Source of the DNA: Bacteroides sp. 51
GTDB lineage: Bacteria > Bacteroidota > Bacteroidia > Bacteroidales > Bacteroidaceae
Reading direction: 5' to 3'
DNA: 64,000 nt
NCBI RefSeq assembly: GCF_010500965.1
Contig: NZ_QVMI01000018.1
Coordinates: 68,921-132,920 of the forward strand
Shown: positions 53,981 through 63,468 of the stretch, piece after piece
Layout of the letters: each line of letters begins with the position of its first letter
Position numbering within the stretch: the stretch's first letter is position 1
Made by a program: the position numbers and the translations under genes
Notes under the pieces: generated by a model
What the model was told of the DNA's origin: nothing
The model's database searches: none
The model's input: only the letters and a program-made list of their open reading frames with translations

Positions 53981-54718
53981 TCATTTAAAGAGTTTACTTA
54001 GAGGCAAGTCCATCTTCTTTATTTCTTTGGCTACCGCACCTGCTATAATATGTGCGCCGTGCGAGGTAAAATGGGTATTATCTTTTTTACCTTCCGGGTA
54101 ATAAGTATATTCACCAGGCTCCACCCACAGATATAGTTGTTTGGATGCCTCCGGCCCCAGTTCAACAACAATCTCTTCACTGAGTTTAAGCGCATCAATA
54201 AAGGCCACATTTTCCTCCACAGCCACCTCCCTTGCTGCTTTAGGATAATCGCCATGCGAGTTTACCAGTTTACCATCGGTAAATGTTCTTCGGGTGACCG
54301 GAGTCAGCAGAATGGGGATCGCCTTCTTTGCACGTGTTTCACGAATAAACCTTTTAAGGTTCTCCTTATAGTCGTAAAGGGTAGTCCCCCGGGGAGTATC
54401 CACCTTTTCATCGTTATGCCCAAACTGAATAATAACATAATCATTCTCTTTCAGAGTCTGAAGAATAGACTCCCACCGACCTTCGGCTATGAAACTCCGG
54501 GTACTTCTTCCGTCCATCGCCCGGTTGTCGACTTTTACGTCTTTGCCGAAATAGCTTTCAAACGCTTGCCCCCAACCCATTTCCGGATGTTTCTCCGCAG
54601 ATTTATTGGCCATGGTGGAGTCGCCAATCATATAAACAGTGATCGGATGATGGGAAGTTGCCGAGGAGCAGACCAGCACTACAGCAAGATAGAGTATGAT
54701 ATTACGAATTGTTTTCAT
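53981..54718 (-). CDS. SGNH hydrolase, rhamnogalacturonan acetylesterase-like (CE12)
   Basis: 245 residues with a signal peptide. The SGNH blocks are complete: YMIGDSTMANKS (S34), then the Gly block near NRAMDGRSTRSFIAEGRW, GHND (block III) and the C-terminal DNTHF (D213, H216). The sequence fits CE12 esterases that remove acetyl groups from rhamnogalacturonan, which opens pectin backbones to other enzymes. It has an exact -7 box at 54741-54749, so it and the GH3 gene form a unit separate from GH28-GH26. Confidence 0.87.
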   Translation of the reverse strand: MKTIRNIILYLAVVLVCSSATSHHPITVYMIGDSTMANKSAEKHPEMGWGQAFESYFGKDVKVDNRAMDGRSTRSFIAEGRWESILQTLKENDYVIIQFGHNDEKVDTPRGTTLYDYKENLKRFIRETRAKKAIPILLTPVTRRTFTDGKLVNSHGDYPKAAREVAVEENVAFIDALKLSEEIVVELGPEASKQLYLWVEPGEYTYYPEGKKDNTHFTSHGAHIIAGAVAKEIKKMDLPLSKLFK

Positions 54719-54740
54719 GGTTTCTTTTTTGAGTTACTCT

Positions 54741-54749
54741 GCAAAAATA
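54741..54749 (-). promoter_or_regulatory. -7 box of the CE12-GH3 unit
   Basis: On the minus strand TATTTTTGC matches TAnnTTTG plus pyrimidine exactly. It gives a leader of about 16 nt. There is no clear -33 element, which fits HTCS-activated promoters. Confidence 0.45.
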
Positions 54750-54804
54750 CAGTACATGCAGTTAAACTATGGGGCAATATTTTTAATGAAAAGGGGGTCT
54801 TTTC

Positions 54805-55920
54805 TCATTTCGCGGATTGGTACATATTTAGCTTCCGCGTATCCGATTCAAAGAGCAGCCATTTCTTTTTACTGAACTTCCGAAAATCGGGTGCGCTGGG
54901 ATGTCCCTTATAAGGAGAAAAATAATTATTCACTCCTATACTCCAGATTATCGCGTAAGAGAATCCCGAATTCTTTAATACCGGCATGACGGAACCTGCC
55001 CACCAATTATCAACAGGTATCTTGTTAAATCCGGTTTCGGCCAGCGCCATTACTTTCTTCTTATCCTTATTGATGTCCTGCAATATCTTCACCATTTTCT
55101 TTCCTCTTTCAACATACGTACCTTGAGGGTGCCAGTGCTCTTTATCATAAAGATCAAAACCTAATACATCTACGTATGCATCGCCCGGATAACGTTCCAG
55201 ATATTCTTCGGGGGTATCAAATACATCTGTACAGTAAACTGTCAGAAGATTATGTACTTGCCGGGTATTGCGAAGGTAATCAACGGTATATCGCCACATC
55301 TTAATATACTCCTCAGGGGTACAATGGCTTTTGCCCCACCAGAACCAGTTTCCCGTGTGCTCATGGAAGAGGCGCAACAGTACGGGAATCGGTTCTCCGT
55401 TATCTCCTTTCAGGCTAAGCAGATAATCTGCCGCAGCATCCATCCAGGTGTGATAACGTTCTACTAGCTTCGGATCGGAAAATAAATAGTAGATCGTAGA
55501 ATCTTGTGTGCTTTTCATCCCCTGGGTTGGGTCTACCGGATTATTCATGTGCCATGCAATTGTATTGATGCCACCCTGGCGGTAGAACTGCTCAATGTGT
55601 GATGTTTGTATAGAGAACTGCTGCCACGATACATTTTTATCTCCTCCCAATTCAATTTTCCCGAGGTCAGAACCTAATATAGCTGGGTACTCCCCGATTA
55701 ATTCTTTGAAATCTGAGCGTCCGGGTACATTCTCCCAACCCCTGCCCCGGTAAAGATCATCCTGATGGCCAAGCAGAATTCCTTTCTTGGCCGATCGTTG
55801 CAGATTCAGGTATAGGTTACGCGTTTCAGGGGTTGCCAATTTATCGGTAGGTTCTGTCTGTCCATACAAGCCCGATGTCAGGAGAACAATAAATAAGAAT
55901 AGGATTTGTTTCTTTTTCAT
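54805..55920 (-). CDS. GH26 family glycoside hydrolase (beta-mannanase-like), exported
   Basis: 371 residues with a signal peptide (about 1-20, ending GLYGQ). The GH26 barrel is clear: GILLGHQDDLYRG near the start, GGINTIAWHMNNPV, the acid/base Glu in LRLFHEHTGNWFWWG (E187), FDLYDKEHWHPQGT and the nucleophile in MALAETGF (E295). GH26 enzymes cleave beta-1,4-mannans or mixed beta-glucans. Here it lies between GH28 and CE12, 3 bp after GH28, in a locus that otherwise suits pectin, so its real substrate may differ. It is probably periplasmic. Confidence 0.92.
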   Translation of the reverse strand: MKKKQILFLFIVLLTSGLYGQTEPTDKLATPETRNLYLNLQRSAKKGILLGHQDDLYRGRGWENVPGRSDFKELIGEYPAILGSDLGKIELGGDKNVSWQQFSIQTSHIEQFYRQGGINTIAWHMNNPVDPTQGMKSTQDSTIYYLFSDPKLVERYHTWMDAAADYLLSLKGDNGEPIPVLLRLFHEHTGNWFWWGKSHCTPEEYIKMWRYTVDYLRNTRQVHNLLTVYCTDVFDTPEEYLERYPGDAYVDVLGFDLYDKEHWHPQGTYVERGKKMVKILQDINKDKKKVMALAETGFNKIPVDNWWAGSVMPVLKNSGFSYAIIWSIGVNNYFSPYKGHPSAPDFRKFSKKKWLLFESDTRKLNMYQSAK

Positions 55921-55923
55921 AAC

Positions 55924-57444
55924 TTATGGATGGGTTAGTATATCATTAGATTCAATTATTTCATAATGGGGTTTGCTCTTCGCTTTGCTCAACACCTGGC
56001 TGAAAGTCAACGAACTGCAATGCTTAATTTTAATGGTGGTTTGCTCCGGAAGAAGAATGTTGTTGAACGCTATATTGTTCGTATAGTGTTGCCTGTCATC
56101 AAAGCCATTGACCTCTATCAAAGATTGACCGGATGGCGCCTGAGTCATATCCAGATTAGAGAAAACCATATTCCTGAATATCGGTAGCGCCTCAGCGCTT
56201 TCCCCATCGTTATTATAGTTTAACTGGGTGAATAAGCGTATCTTTTGAATGCTGCTATCCATTACCCGGATATCTTCCACATATCCTCCCCGTTGAGGAG
56301 TGGCTTTTATTTGCAATCCATTGAGAAGATCACCCGCACGGCAATCCATAATCAGAACATTCTTTACTCCACCCGACATCTCACTGCCGATGGATATGCC
56401 ATGTCCTTTCTCGAAATTACAGTCTACGATCCGTACATTCTGCGTAGGTATATTGATTTGATTCCCTTCCGGATTCTTACCCGATTTGATGGCAATGCAA
56501 TCATCTCCATTGGAGAAAGTACAGTTATAAATATAACAGTCTGATGAAGAATCCGGATCTATACCATCCGTTCGGATCACTTCACTGTTTATAACCAAGT
56601 CTTTACATACCACATTCTTGCAATAAATATAATGAATGGTCCAACAGGGAGATTCTTCTATGGTGAGGCCATCAATTGTGATATTTTCTCCATTCATCAA
56701 ACAAATCAGGCGCCCCATGTGGCGTTCGCCTCCGTGCGCAATCATAGCATCTGTGAGCTTTTTGCCTCCTCCACGAATCATACCTTTGCCGCGAATGGAA
56801 AGGTTTCGTAATTGAAACCCATCGCCGCGGTCAATCTTTCCACCATTCAACAAGGCCGACGGAGTTGTTATTTCCCATCCTTCAAAACGATTGGGAGTTA
56901 AGGGATAGTCATTCAAATTATCCGTTCCCTGCAAAATGGCTCCCTCTTCCAGATATAAAGTCATATCACTTTTAAGAAAAAGGGCTCCCGTATAGTATGT
57001 ACCGGAAGGAATTACAACGGCTCCTCCTTTGGGGCAATCGTCTATGGCTGATTGTAAAGCCTTGGTATTGAGGTATTCCTTTCCGCTTTTTATAGAGTAA
57101 TTGCGGGCATAAATAGTTTCAGGTATGGGCTTGGTTACAACACGGATGGTAGCCTTTTTCGGTATAGTTTTACCCTCTTCATTCAAAGAGGTAACCGTAA
57201 AGTCATAAGCCGTTTCCGGTCTTAATTGATCTATAGTTATATACGTTTTATGGGCCGACGCAGTCTGTTTCCCATCATACTCTATGCGATAGGAAGTGGC
57301 TCCGTCTACTTTATCCCATAGTAGAAATGCAGTATATGGGGTTTCGGCATTCTCTGGTGCAATGACCTGCCAGGATTGCGTTTTCACCTCCGTGCAAGCG
57401 ATGCACAAGCAATATAAGCCTAAAATGAATAGTTTTGTTTTCAT
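55924..57444 (-). CDS. GH28 family polygalacturonase-like protein with N-terminal Fn3
   Basis: 506 residues. The N-terminus is a lipoprotein-like signal (CLCIAC lipobox, about residues 11-16). A fibronectin-III-like domain follows (about 35-105). The GH28 right-handed beta-helix carries the catalytic set: D293 in RTDGIDPDSS, D314-D315 in SNGDDCIAIKSG, H348 in GHGISIGSE, and QIKATPQRGG after it. It hydrolyses galacturonan or rhamnogalacturonan chains at the surface or in the periplasm. Its start overlaps the HTCS stop by 4 bp, so it is co-transcribed with its regulator. Confidence 0.93.
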   Translation of the reverse strand: MKTKLFILGLYCLCIACTEVKTQSWQVIAPENAETPYTAFLLWDKVDGATSYRIEYDGKQTASAHKTYITIDQLRPETAYDFTVTSLNEEGKTIPKKATIRVVTKPIPETIYARNYSIKSGKEYLNTKALQSAIDDCPKGGAVVIPSGTYYTGALFLKSDMTLYLEEGAILQGTDNLNDYPLTPNRFEGWEITTPSALLNGGKIDRGDGFQLRNLSIRGKGMIRGGGKKLTDAMIAHGGERHMGRLICLMNGENITIDGLTIEESPCWTIHYIYCKNVVCKDLVINSEVIRTDGIDPDSSSDCYIYNCTFSNGDDCIAIKSGKNPEGNQINIPTQNVRIVDCNFEKGHGISIGSEMSGGVKNVLIMDCRAGDLLNGLQIKATPQRGGYVEDIRVMDSSIQKIRLFTQLNYNNDGESAEALPIFRNMVFSNLDMTQAPSGQSLIEVNGFDDRQHYTNNIAFNNILLPEQTTIKIKHCSSLTFSQVLSKAKSKPHYEIIESNDILTHP

Positions 57445-60400
57445 GGATTATCGGGATTATCATTTTCTTGAAATGCATTCATATATTCGGTAGGGTTCTT
57501 ATCAAATATCTTTTTGAACTCTTTACTAAAGTATTTACGGTCATTGAAGCCAACCATGTAAGCAATATCAGCCACCCCATATTGATGTTGTTTGAGTAGT
57601 TGAGCAGCCTTCTGCAAACGTATCGACTTGATAAAGTCATTGACGGACATATTGGAGAGCGCCCTGATCTTTTTATATAAGACGGGCTGACTCATTCCCA
57701 CCTCCACTGCCAATGTAGGTACATCAAACTCCGGATTAGAAATATTCTCTTCAATAATAGCTAATGCCTTCCGGAAGAATTTCTCATCCAAAGATTCAAC
57801 AATCATTTGAGTGGGTTCATACACTAACCTCCGGGTGAATTTCTCCCGCATCACTTCGCGCGTATTTAGCATGTTATGTATATTCAATTCCAGAACTTTA
57901 AGACTGAAAGGCTTGGTCAGATAAAGATCGGCTCCGGTTTCCAACCCTTCAACCAAATGCTCATAATTAGTACGGGCGGTAAGGAATATAAACGGTATAT
58001 GGCTGGTGCGGTCATCTTCTTTCAGCCGTTGAATCAGCTCAAGCCCATCCGATTTGGGCATCATAATATCACTGATAATCAAATCAGGAATAGATTCTAT
58101 AGCTATATTCCATCCTTGCTCTCCATCTTCGGCTTCCAAAATATGATAAATATTCAGCAGAGACTCTTTTATAAATGTGCGAAGTTCCTTGTTATCTTCC
58201 ACAATCAGAATCGTTGCTTTACGAGGAGCATCATGCACAGTACTCTCCGTATCCACATGCACGGACTCTCCGACAATCGTTTTACCGGTTTCATCGTCTA
58301 ATACCAACTGACTGGCGTCAAAATGATCTCTGCCCAATCGTAATTTGATATAGAATGAGGTGTGCATTTTACCATTCTTCAGGCCGGAATCCACATCAAT
58401 CTCTCCTTTATGAAGCTCGATGATACTCTTCGAATAGGCTAAGCCGATACCAGTACCTGCTTTGGAAGTGCTATACGGATCTACTTGATAGAAGCGCTGG
58501 AATATCTTCTTTTGATTAACAGCCTCTACACCTTTCCCGTTATCGGTTACCCGGAGTTCTACCGTATCTGCGTTTTTTTCAAGGGAGCAAACTATTTTGC
58601 CGCCATCGGGGGTGAACTTAAAGGCATTGGATAGTAGGTTATAGAGTACTTTCTCGATCTGATCTTTATCAAAATAGGCTCCTATCTTCTCGGCATTGGT
58701 TTCAAACTCAAAAGAAATATGCTTTTCATGGGCCAACTCGCAGAAAGAGTTATAAACATTCCGGGCTAACTGTACGACATCGTTCAGAGTAATATAAAGT
58801 TTCATGTTACCAGTTTCCACTTTCCGGAAGTCCAGCAACTCATTGACTAACTTGAGCAGGCGTACCGCATTGTTCTTAATGTGGGAAAGCTGACCATGCA
58901 CTTTTTCATTCTCTTTCGTCTCGCTTTCCAGCTTCTCAAGCGGAGCCAGGATCAGAGTTAAAGGGGTACGTATCTCATGCGAGATATTCGTAAAGAACTC
59001 AAACTTTATGCGATTAAGTTCTTCCTGACGTTGGTTTTGCAATTGCTCTTCAAACAAAGACCTTTCCAGACGAGCGCGGACCCGGAAGAAATAAATAATA
59101 TAATAGATAATGCAACCTAAGATCACTGCATACAGAAGATAAGCCCACCATGTTTTCCAAAATGGTGGCAAAACGGTGATCTTTATTTCCATAGGGGTTT
59201 CGTTCCATACACCATCGTTATTGGCAGCTTTCACCTGGAAAGTATATTTGCCGGGCGTCAGATTGGTATATTGAACCGTACGCTGGTTCTCCGAATAGTT
59301 CCAACTGTCATTATTGGCCAAACCCTTCATGCGATAGGCATACCGGTTGCTTTCGGTATAGATGAAGTTCAGGGCTGCAAATTTAAAACCGATGTTGTAG
59401 CCCTGTTTGTAGTTCAGGGTGATCTCGCGGGTATCCTCAATAGCCGTTTGCAACGGACTGTCTTTGGTTTGCAACGTCACCTCTTCATTGTGGATATAAA
59501 AACCGGTAATGGCAATGACAGGTATATCGGCATTCTTCCGGATGCGATCAGGAAAAGAAGTGGTCACTCCATTTACCCCACCCCAAAAGAGTTCACCGTA
59601 CGTGCTTTTTGCCACTGCCTGAGGAAGGAACTGGTTACTGGCCAATCCATTTTTGGCAGTGTACCGGGTAATAACACAATCGTCCGGTTGGAAGGGTGTG
59701 CGAAAGTGCGTAAACTCTATTTTTATCAATCCATTATAGGTACTAAACCAAATGTTACCGTTATTATCATCGCAGATGGCCTGTATTACATCTTCATTGA
59801 TATCAGGAATATTGAGTTTATAAAACGTCCGGTTATTCTTATCAAAATAATATCCGCCGGACATCGTTCCTACCCAAAGCCGGTTGTTGGAATCGTGGTG
59901 AAGTGATAGTATAATCCGGGAATTAAAATTGTTTGCATCTGCCGAATCTACATAAGCAGAAAAATGCTTCGTTTGAGGATCATAGTGGTTCAGCCCGTTG
60001 CGTGTGCCTATCCACAGATTCCCTGCTTCATCCTTCAGTATGGCATTGATTGAATTGCTGCTTAACGTATGTCCGGTATCGCCTCCAAAAGTAAAGATTG
60101 TATCCATCTTACCACTCTCGTCAAACAACAGTAATCCTTCGTTATCTGTGCCTGCCCAAACTTTATCCTGATCGGATAAAAGTGTGTTTACGCGGATATG
60201 GCGGTTGGGCATTCCTATCCGAAGGTAACGCAACTGTTTGTTTTGGGGTTCGAAAATGGCTACACCATCTAACGTTCCTACCCAGATGCGTTTCTGCCTG
60301 TCCCACATTAATGATTTAACGATGTTGCTTTGTTTCTGCTCGTTCTCTGCCCGTACAGAATAGTAGGTCACGGTATTCTTCTCCCTATCCACATGGTTGA

Positions 60401-61565
60401 GGCCACCGCCATCCGTGCCAACCCAGAGCTGATCCTTCTCAATATCAAGCAATACGCTGTTGACCAGAGGCTGATTCAACCCACTCCGACTTCCTACCTG
60501 CTCACCGATATTCACAAAATTCTGCTTGTGCCCACTGAAGATATTGATTCCACCGGCATAAGTCGGCATCCAAATATTCCCGGAATGGTCTTTCATAAAT
60601 TGCCAGATGGTATTGTGGCTCAGGCTGTGGGGATCAGTACTGTCGTGTACATAGTTGCTTATGCACCCCTGTTGCAAATCCAGGATACTTAATCCGTTGC
60701 GGGTTGCTATCCAGACTTTACCATCATCGGCTATATAAATGTCACGTACAAAGTTGGAAAGCAAGGTTTGCGAATCATTTGTTTTATGCTGATAGTTGAT
60801 ACAAGTACCCGTATGAATATCGTGATAGAAAACACCAAAATCTATGGTACCAAACCACATGTTTCCTTCTTTTGCTTGCTTGATTACAGAAACGTTCGCC
60901 TGTTGCAGGGTTACATTATTCGATAGTTCAGGAGGCAAAGCAATGATCTCACCTGATGCGGGAGAAAAACAAGCGATTCCCTTTTCAAGCCCTATCCAGA
61001 TTCTTTTTTTCTCATCTCTGGCCAGGCAACTGATATACCGTTCCGCCAGAGAGAGTTGATTTTGTTCGGACAACAGGAAATCCAATGACTGCATGGTTTC
61101 CAGACTTACGCATTTTAATCCCCTGCTGGTAGCAACCCACAGTTCACCGTTCTCTCCGGGCAATAAACCAAGTACCATACACATGGAGCCGAGGTCTACG
61201 GTTTTGAATCGCTCCTGTTTCTGATCAAAAACAAACAGTCCGCTGGAGGTGCCGATCCACAAATTCTCATTTTGATCTTCGTATATGGCTTTTATATTGC
61301 TATGGGCAATGCTTTGACCGGTAATCTTATCATTCTTATAAGTTTTGAACTCATAGCCATCAAAACGGATAAGTCCGTCTCTACTGCCAATCCAGACAAA
61401 CCCTTTCCGGGACTGGGCAATAGAAAAGATGGGGCTTTGTGAAAGTCCTTCTTTCAGCGACAGATGCCTGAACTGAATGGATTCGCCGGCCTGTACACAA
61501 ATACCAACCATGACCCACCATATCATTAAAACTGCTTTCAAGTACTTACATTTTCTGTTCATCAT
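57441..61565 (-). CDS. Hybrid two-component system regulator (HTCS) of the pectin-type locus
   Basis: 1374 residues from the ATG at 61565, which has AAAGGAG 7 nt upstream; the frame is open to a GTG at 61586, but that would run over the binding site. Signal peptide (about 1-25), beta-propeller repeats (about 30-660; LKEGLSQSPIFSIAQSRKGFVWIG), Y_Y_Y domain (about 710-785), a membrane helix (about 795-820; WWAYLLYAVILGCIIYYIIYFF), histidine kinase (H863 in NISHEIRTP), receiver (D1166 in IISDIMMPK) and an AraC helix-turn-helix at the end (VADIAYMVGFNDRKYFSKEF). It should sense pectic oligosaccharides and activate SusC/SusD, GH28, GH26, CE12 and GH3 around it. Confidence 0.94.
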   Translation of the reverse strand: MMNRKCKYLKAVLMIWWVMVGICVQAGESIQFRHLSLKEGLSQSPIFSIAQSRKGFVWIGSRDGLIRFDGYEFKTYKNDKITGQSIAHSNIKAIYEDQNENLWIGTSSGLFVFDQKQERFKTVDLGSMCMVLGLLPGENGELWVATSRGLKCVSLETMQSLDFLLSEQNQLSLAERYISCLARDEKKRIWIGLEKGIACFSPASGEIIALPPELSNNVTLQQANVSVIKQAKEGNMWFGTIDFGVFYHDIHTGTCINYQHKTNDSQTLLSNFVRDIYIADDGKVWIATRNGLSILDLQQGCISNYVHDSTDPHSLSHNTIWQFMKDHSGNIWMPTYAGGINIFSGHKQNFVNIGEQVGSRSGLNQPLVNSVLLDIEKDQLWVGTDGGGLNHVDREKNTVTYYSVRAENEQKQSNIVKSLMWDRQKRIWVGTLDGVAIFEPQNKQLRYLRIGMPNRHIRVNTLLSDQDKVWAGTDNEGLLLFDESGKMDTIFTFGGDTGHTLSSNSINAILKDEAGNLWIGTRNGLNHYDPQTKHFSAYVDSADANNFNSRIILSLHHDSNNRLWVGTMSGGYYFDKNNRTFYKLNIPDINEDVIQAICDDNNGNIWFSTYNGLIKIEFTHFRTPFQPDDCVITRYTAKNGLASNQFLPQAVAKSTYGELFWGGVNGVTTSFPDRIRKNADIPVIAITGFYIHNEEVTLQTKDSPLQTAIEDTREITLNYKQGYNIGFKFAALNFIYTESNRYAYRMKGLANNDSWNYSENQRTVQYTNLTPGKYTFQVKAANNDGVWNETPMEIKITVLPPFWKTWWAYLLYAVILGCIIYYIIYFFRVRARLERSLFEEQLQNQRQEELNRIKFEFFTNISHEIRTPLTLILAPLEKLESETKENEKVHGQLSHIKNNAVRLLKLVNELLDFRKVETGNMKLYITLNDVVQLARNVYNSFCELAHEKHISFEFETNAEKIGAYFDKDQIEKVLYNLLSNAFKFTPDGGKIVCSLEKNADTVELRVTDNGKGVEAVNQKKIFQRFYQVDPYSTSKAGTGIGLAYSKSIIELHKGEIDVDSGLKNGKMHTSFYIKLRLGRDHFDASQLVLDDETGKTIVGESVHVDTESTVHDAPRKATILIVEDNKELRTFIKESLLNIYHILEAEDGEQGWNIAIESIPDLIISDIMMPKSDGLELIQRLKEDDRTSHIPFIFLTARTNYEHLVEGLETGADLYLTKPFSLKVLELNIHNMLNTREVMREKFTRRLVYEPTQMIVESLDEKFFRKALAIIEENISNPEFDVPTLAVEVGMSQPVLYKKIRALSNMSVNDFIKSIRLQKAAQLLKQHQYGVADIAYMVGFNDRKYFSKEFKKIFDKNPTEYMNAFQENDNPDNP

Positions 61566-61611
61566 ATCTGTTCTCCTTTCATTCACAAGCCATCTCTCTT
61601 TTTAGCAGGAC

Positions 61612-61649
61612 AATCGTACCGATCCCAATCATGGGGATCAGGTACGATT
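61612..61649 (-). terminator. Stem-loop between SusD and HTCS genes
   Basis: AATCGTACC(G)ATCCC pairs with GGGGAT(CA)GGTACGATT around a 6-nt loop: a stem of about 14 bp with a small internal bulge. It lies 36 nt after the SusD stop and 47 nt before the HTCS start. There is no U-run, so it may lower transcription from SusCD into the regulator or protect the SusCD mRNA end. Confidence 0.55.
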
Positions 61650-61684
61650 ACTTTCCTGTGTTTCCTGAAAACGCTTAATACCTT

Positions 61685-63445
61685 TTAATACCCATAATCC
61701 TGAGTTATGTTTTTATTCGCTTCGATCGCCGTTTGCGGAATAGGCATCAACTCACTGTGATTTTCCTGGAAGTTAGGAGCTACCCAACCCAGTACTCTGT
61801 CAATAAGCGATTCGCTCCAACCCACTTTTATATACCCTTCGGGAGCCTCTTCCGGATCAAGCTCATAGAATGAATTGGCTATATCCAATTCCGCTCCTTT
61901 CTTATAATAAACGAATTTAGGTACATTTTCATAAGGCGACTCATGATTCTTTATTTTTTTCAGATTCTGACGGGCTTCTTCCAATTTGGTTCCCAGCAGG
62001 TTCCAGCGGATAAGGTCGTATTTACGAATCCCCTCACCACCGAATTCAAGCGAACGTTCCTTGACAATGGCTTGAAAAAATCCCTCATATGTAGTAGGTG
62101 TGGTACCTATAGCTGCTGCATTACCGCCAAATGCACGTATCCGAACTTCTTCAAATGCACTGACAGCAGCATCCGTAGGCCGTCCCGACAATTCATTTTC
62201 AGCTTCTGCAAACATCAGCAATACATCCGAGAAACGCAGGAGAGGCCAGTTTACATCCGAATATTGTATACGGGTAGATAAAGGAACACTTGCTTTGATC
62301 CAGTCGCGACGGAATTTTCCATCATAGATACCCGACAACTCCACCAATTCTTTCTCTCCTTTTGTATTTATCTGATAAATAACAGTGGTTACGTCTCTTC
62401 TTAAGTCTGCCTGATCGAAAGAATAGAAATAAGACGGAACAACTAATATAGCCCCATTACCTTGTCCATAAACCTTTGGTCCATTAGTGTAGCCCAATGA
62501 CCCGGAAAGGTCGTAGTTTGCCCCTGTCATAGCTACCTCAAACATTACTTCTCCGTTAGGTTCAATCACGAAACTACACAAACCATCTTTGAATACAGCC
62601 TGGAAACTCGAATTCAGGTTATGCGAATCGCGATGTTTCATAATCTCTGCACATTCGTCGCGGGCTATCTGATAGAATGTTTTGTAATCGTCGCGGCGTT
62701 CCATCTTATTCGTTTCCCGACGCAAGGAATATCCACCTCTGAAGAGTGCTATACGGGCACGGAGTCCACGAACAGCCCCTTGGGTGATGCGTTCGTCATC
62801 GGCAATGCCTTCTATTTTACGCCAGGGCACCAAGTCAGATGCTTGTTTCAGATCCTCCAAAAGACGGTCATAGATGATATCCCGGTCGGATTTTGCCAGA
62901 TTTAAATCACCAGCATCTTCCGATGGATCAAACTGTGCCGGAACATCTCCCCAGATACGGATCAATTCAAAATAAAACAAAGCGCGCAAAGTAAGAGATT
63001 CTCCCAAGAGCCTTCTCAATTCAGCTTTTTCCGAATCGCTGCCATTCTCATAAGCCCCCATCTTAGGGATATACTTAATACAAAGGTTGGCACGTTCTAT
63101 TCCGGTATAAAGGTTCCTGAACACCGGATCGAGGAAACCGTGAGTTGGCTTCACATCATACCGGGATACGTCGCGCGCTCCATTATCAGGTATTCCGTTT
63201 CTTGGTGTACCCCAAATATCTCCATCGTCGTAAGGGAAGAAGAGACTTAATCGTGAGCCATAAGCCGGACCGCCTAATAAGGTCCGGTATACACCCAATG
63301 TACTTTTCGTTGCATAGGTAACATTGCTGAATGCCTCGCTCGAAGATGTCAGCGCTCTGGGTTCTTCGGTTAAGAAGTCGCTGCATGACACCGATAATAT
63401 TCCAAATCCCAACAGGGATGCGATATAATATTTAATCTTTTTCAT
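61685..63445 (-). CDS. SusD-like (RagB type) surface glycan-binding lipoprotein
   Basis: 586 residues with a lipoprotein signal (SVSC lipobox) and the usual SusD opening DFLTEEPRALTSSSEAFSNVTYA. Conserved features: GIERANLCIKYIPKMG, AELRRLLGESLTLRALFYFELIRIWGDVPAQF, and the C-terminal EFGGEGIRKYDLIRWNLL and ELMPIPQTAIEANKNITQDYGY. It binds glycan at the surface and caps the SusC partner, whose gene lies immediately upstream (23 bp). Long SusD proteins of this group are typical of pectin and host glycan loci. Confidence 0.94.
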   Translation of the reverse strand: MKKIKYYIASLLGFGILSVSCSDFLTEEPRALTSSSEAFSNVTYATKSTLGVYRTLLGGPAYGSRLSLFFPYDDGDIWGTPRNGIPDNGARDVSRYDVKPTHGFLDPVFRNLYTGIERANLCIKYIPKMGAYENGSDSEKAELRRLLGESLTLRALFYFELIRIWGDVPAQFDPSEDAGDLNLAKSDRDIIYDRLLEDLKQASDLVPWRKIEGIADDERITQGAVRGLRARIALFRGGYSLRRETNKMERRDDYKTFYQIARDECAEIMKHRDSHNLNSSFQAVFKDGLCSFVIEPNGEVMFEVAMTGANYDLSGSLGYTNGPKVYGQGNGAILVVPSYFYSFDQADLRRDVTTVIYQINTKGEKELVELSGIYDGKFRRDWIKASVPLSTRIQYSDVNWPLLRFSDVLLMFAEAENELSGRPTDAAVSAFEEVRIRAFGGNAAAIGTTPTTYEGFFQAIVKERSLEFGGEGIRKYDLIRWNLLGTKLEEARQNLKKIKNHESPYENVPKFVYYKKGAELDIANSFYELDPEEAPEGYIKVGWSESLIDRVLGWVAPNFQENHSELMPIPQTAIEANKNITQDYGY

Positions 63446-63468
63446 AATACGGACTGTTTTTAATATGA

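Noticed and set aside
61566-61586. GTG start for the second HTCS
   Set aside because: The ATG at 61565 has AAAGGAG 7 nt upstream; the GTG would place that site inside the coding region.
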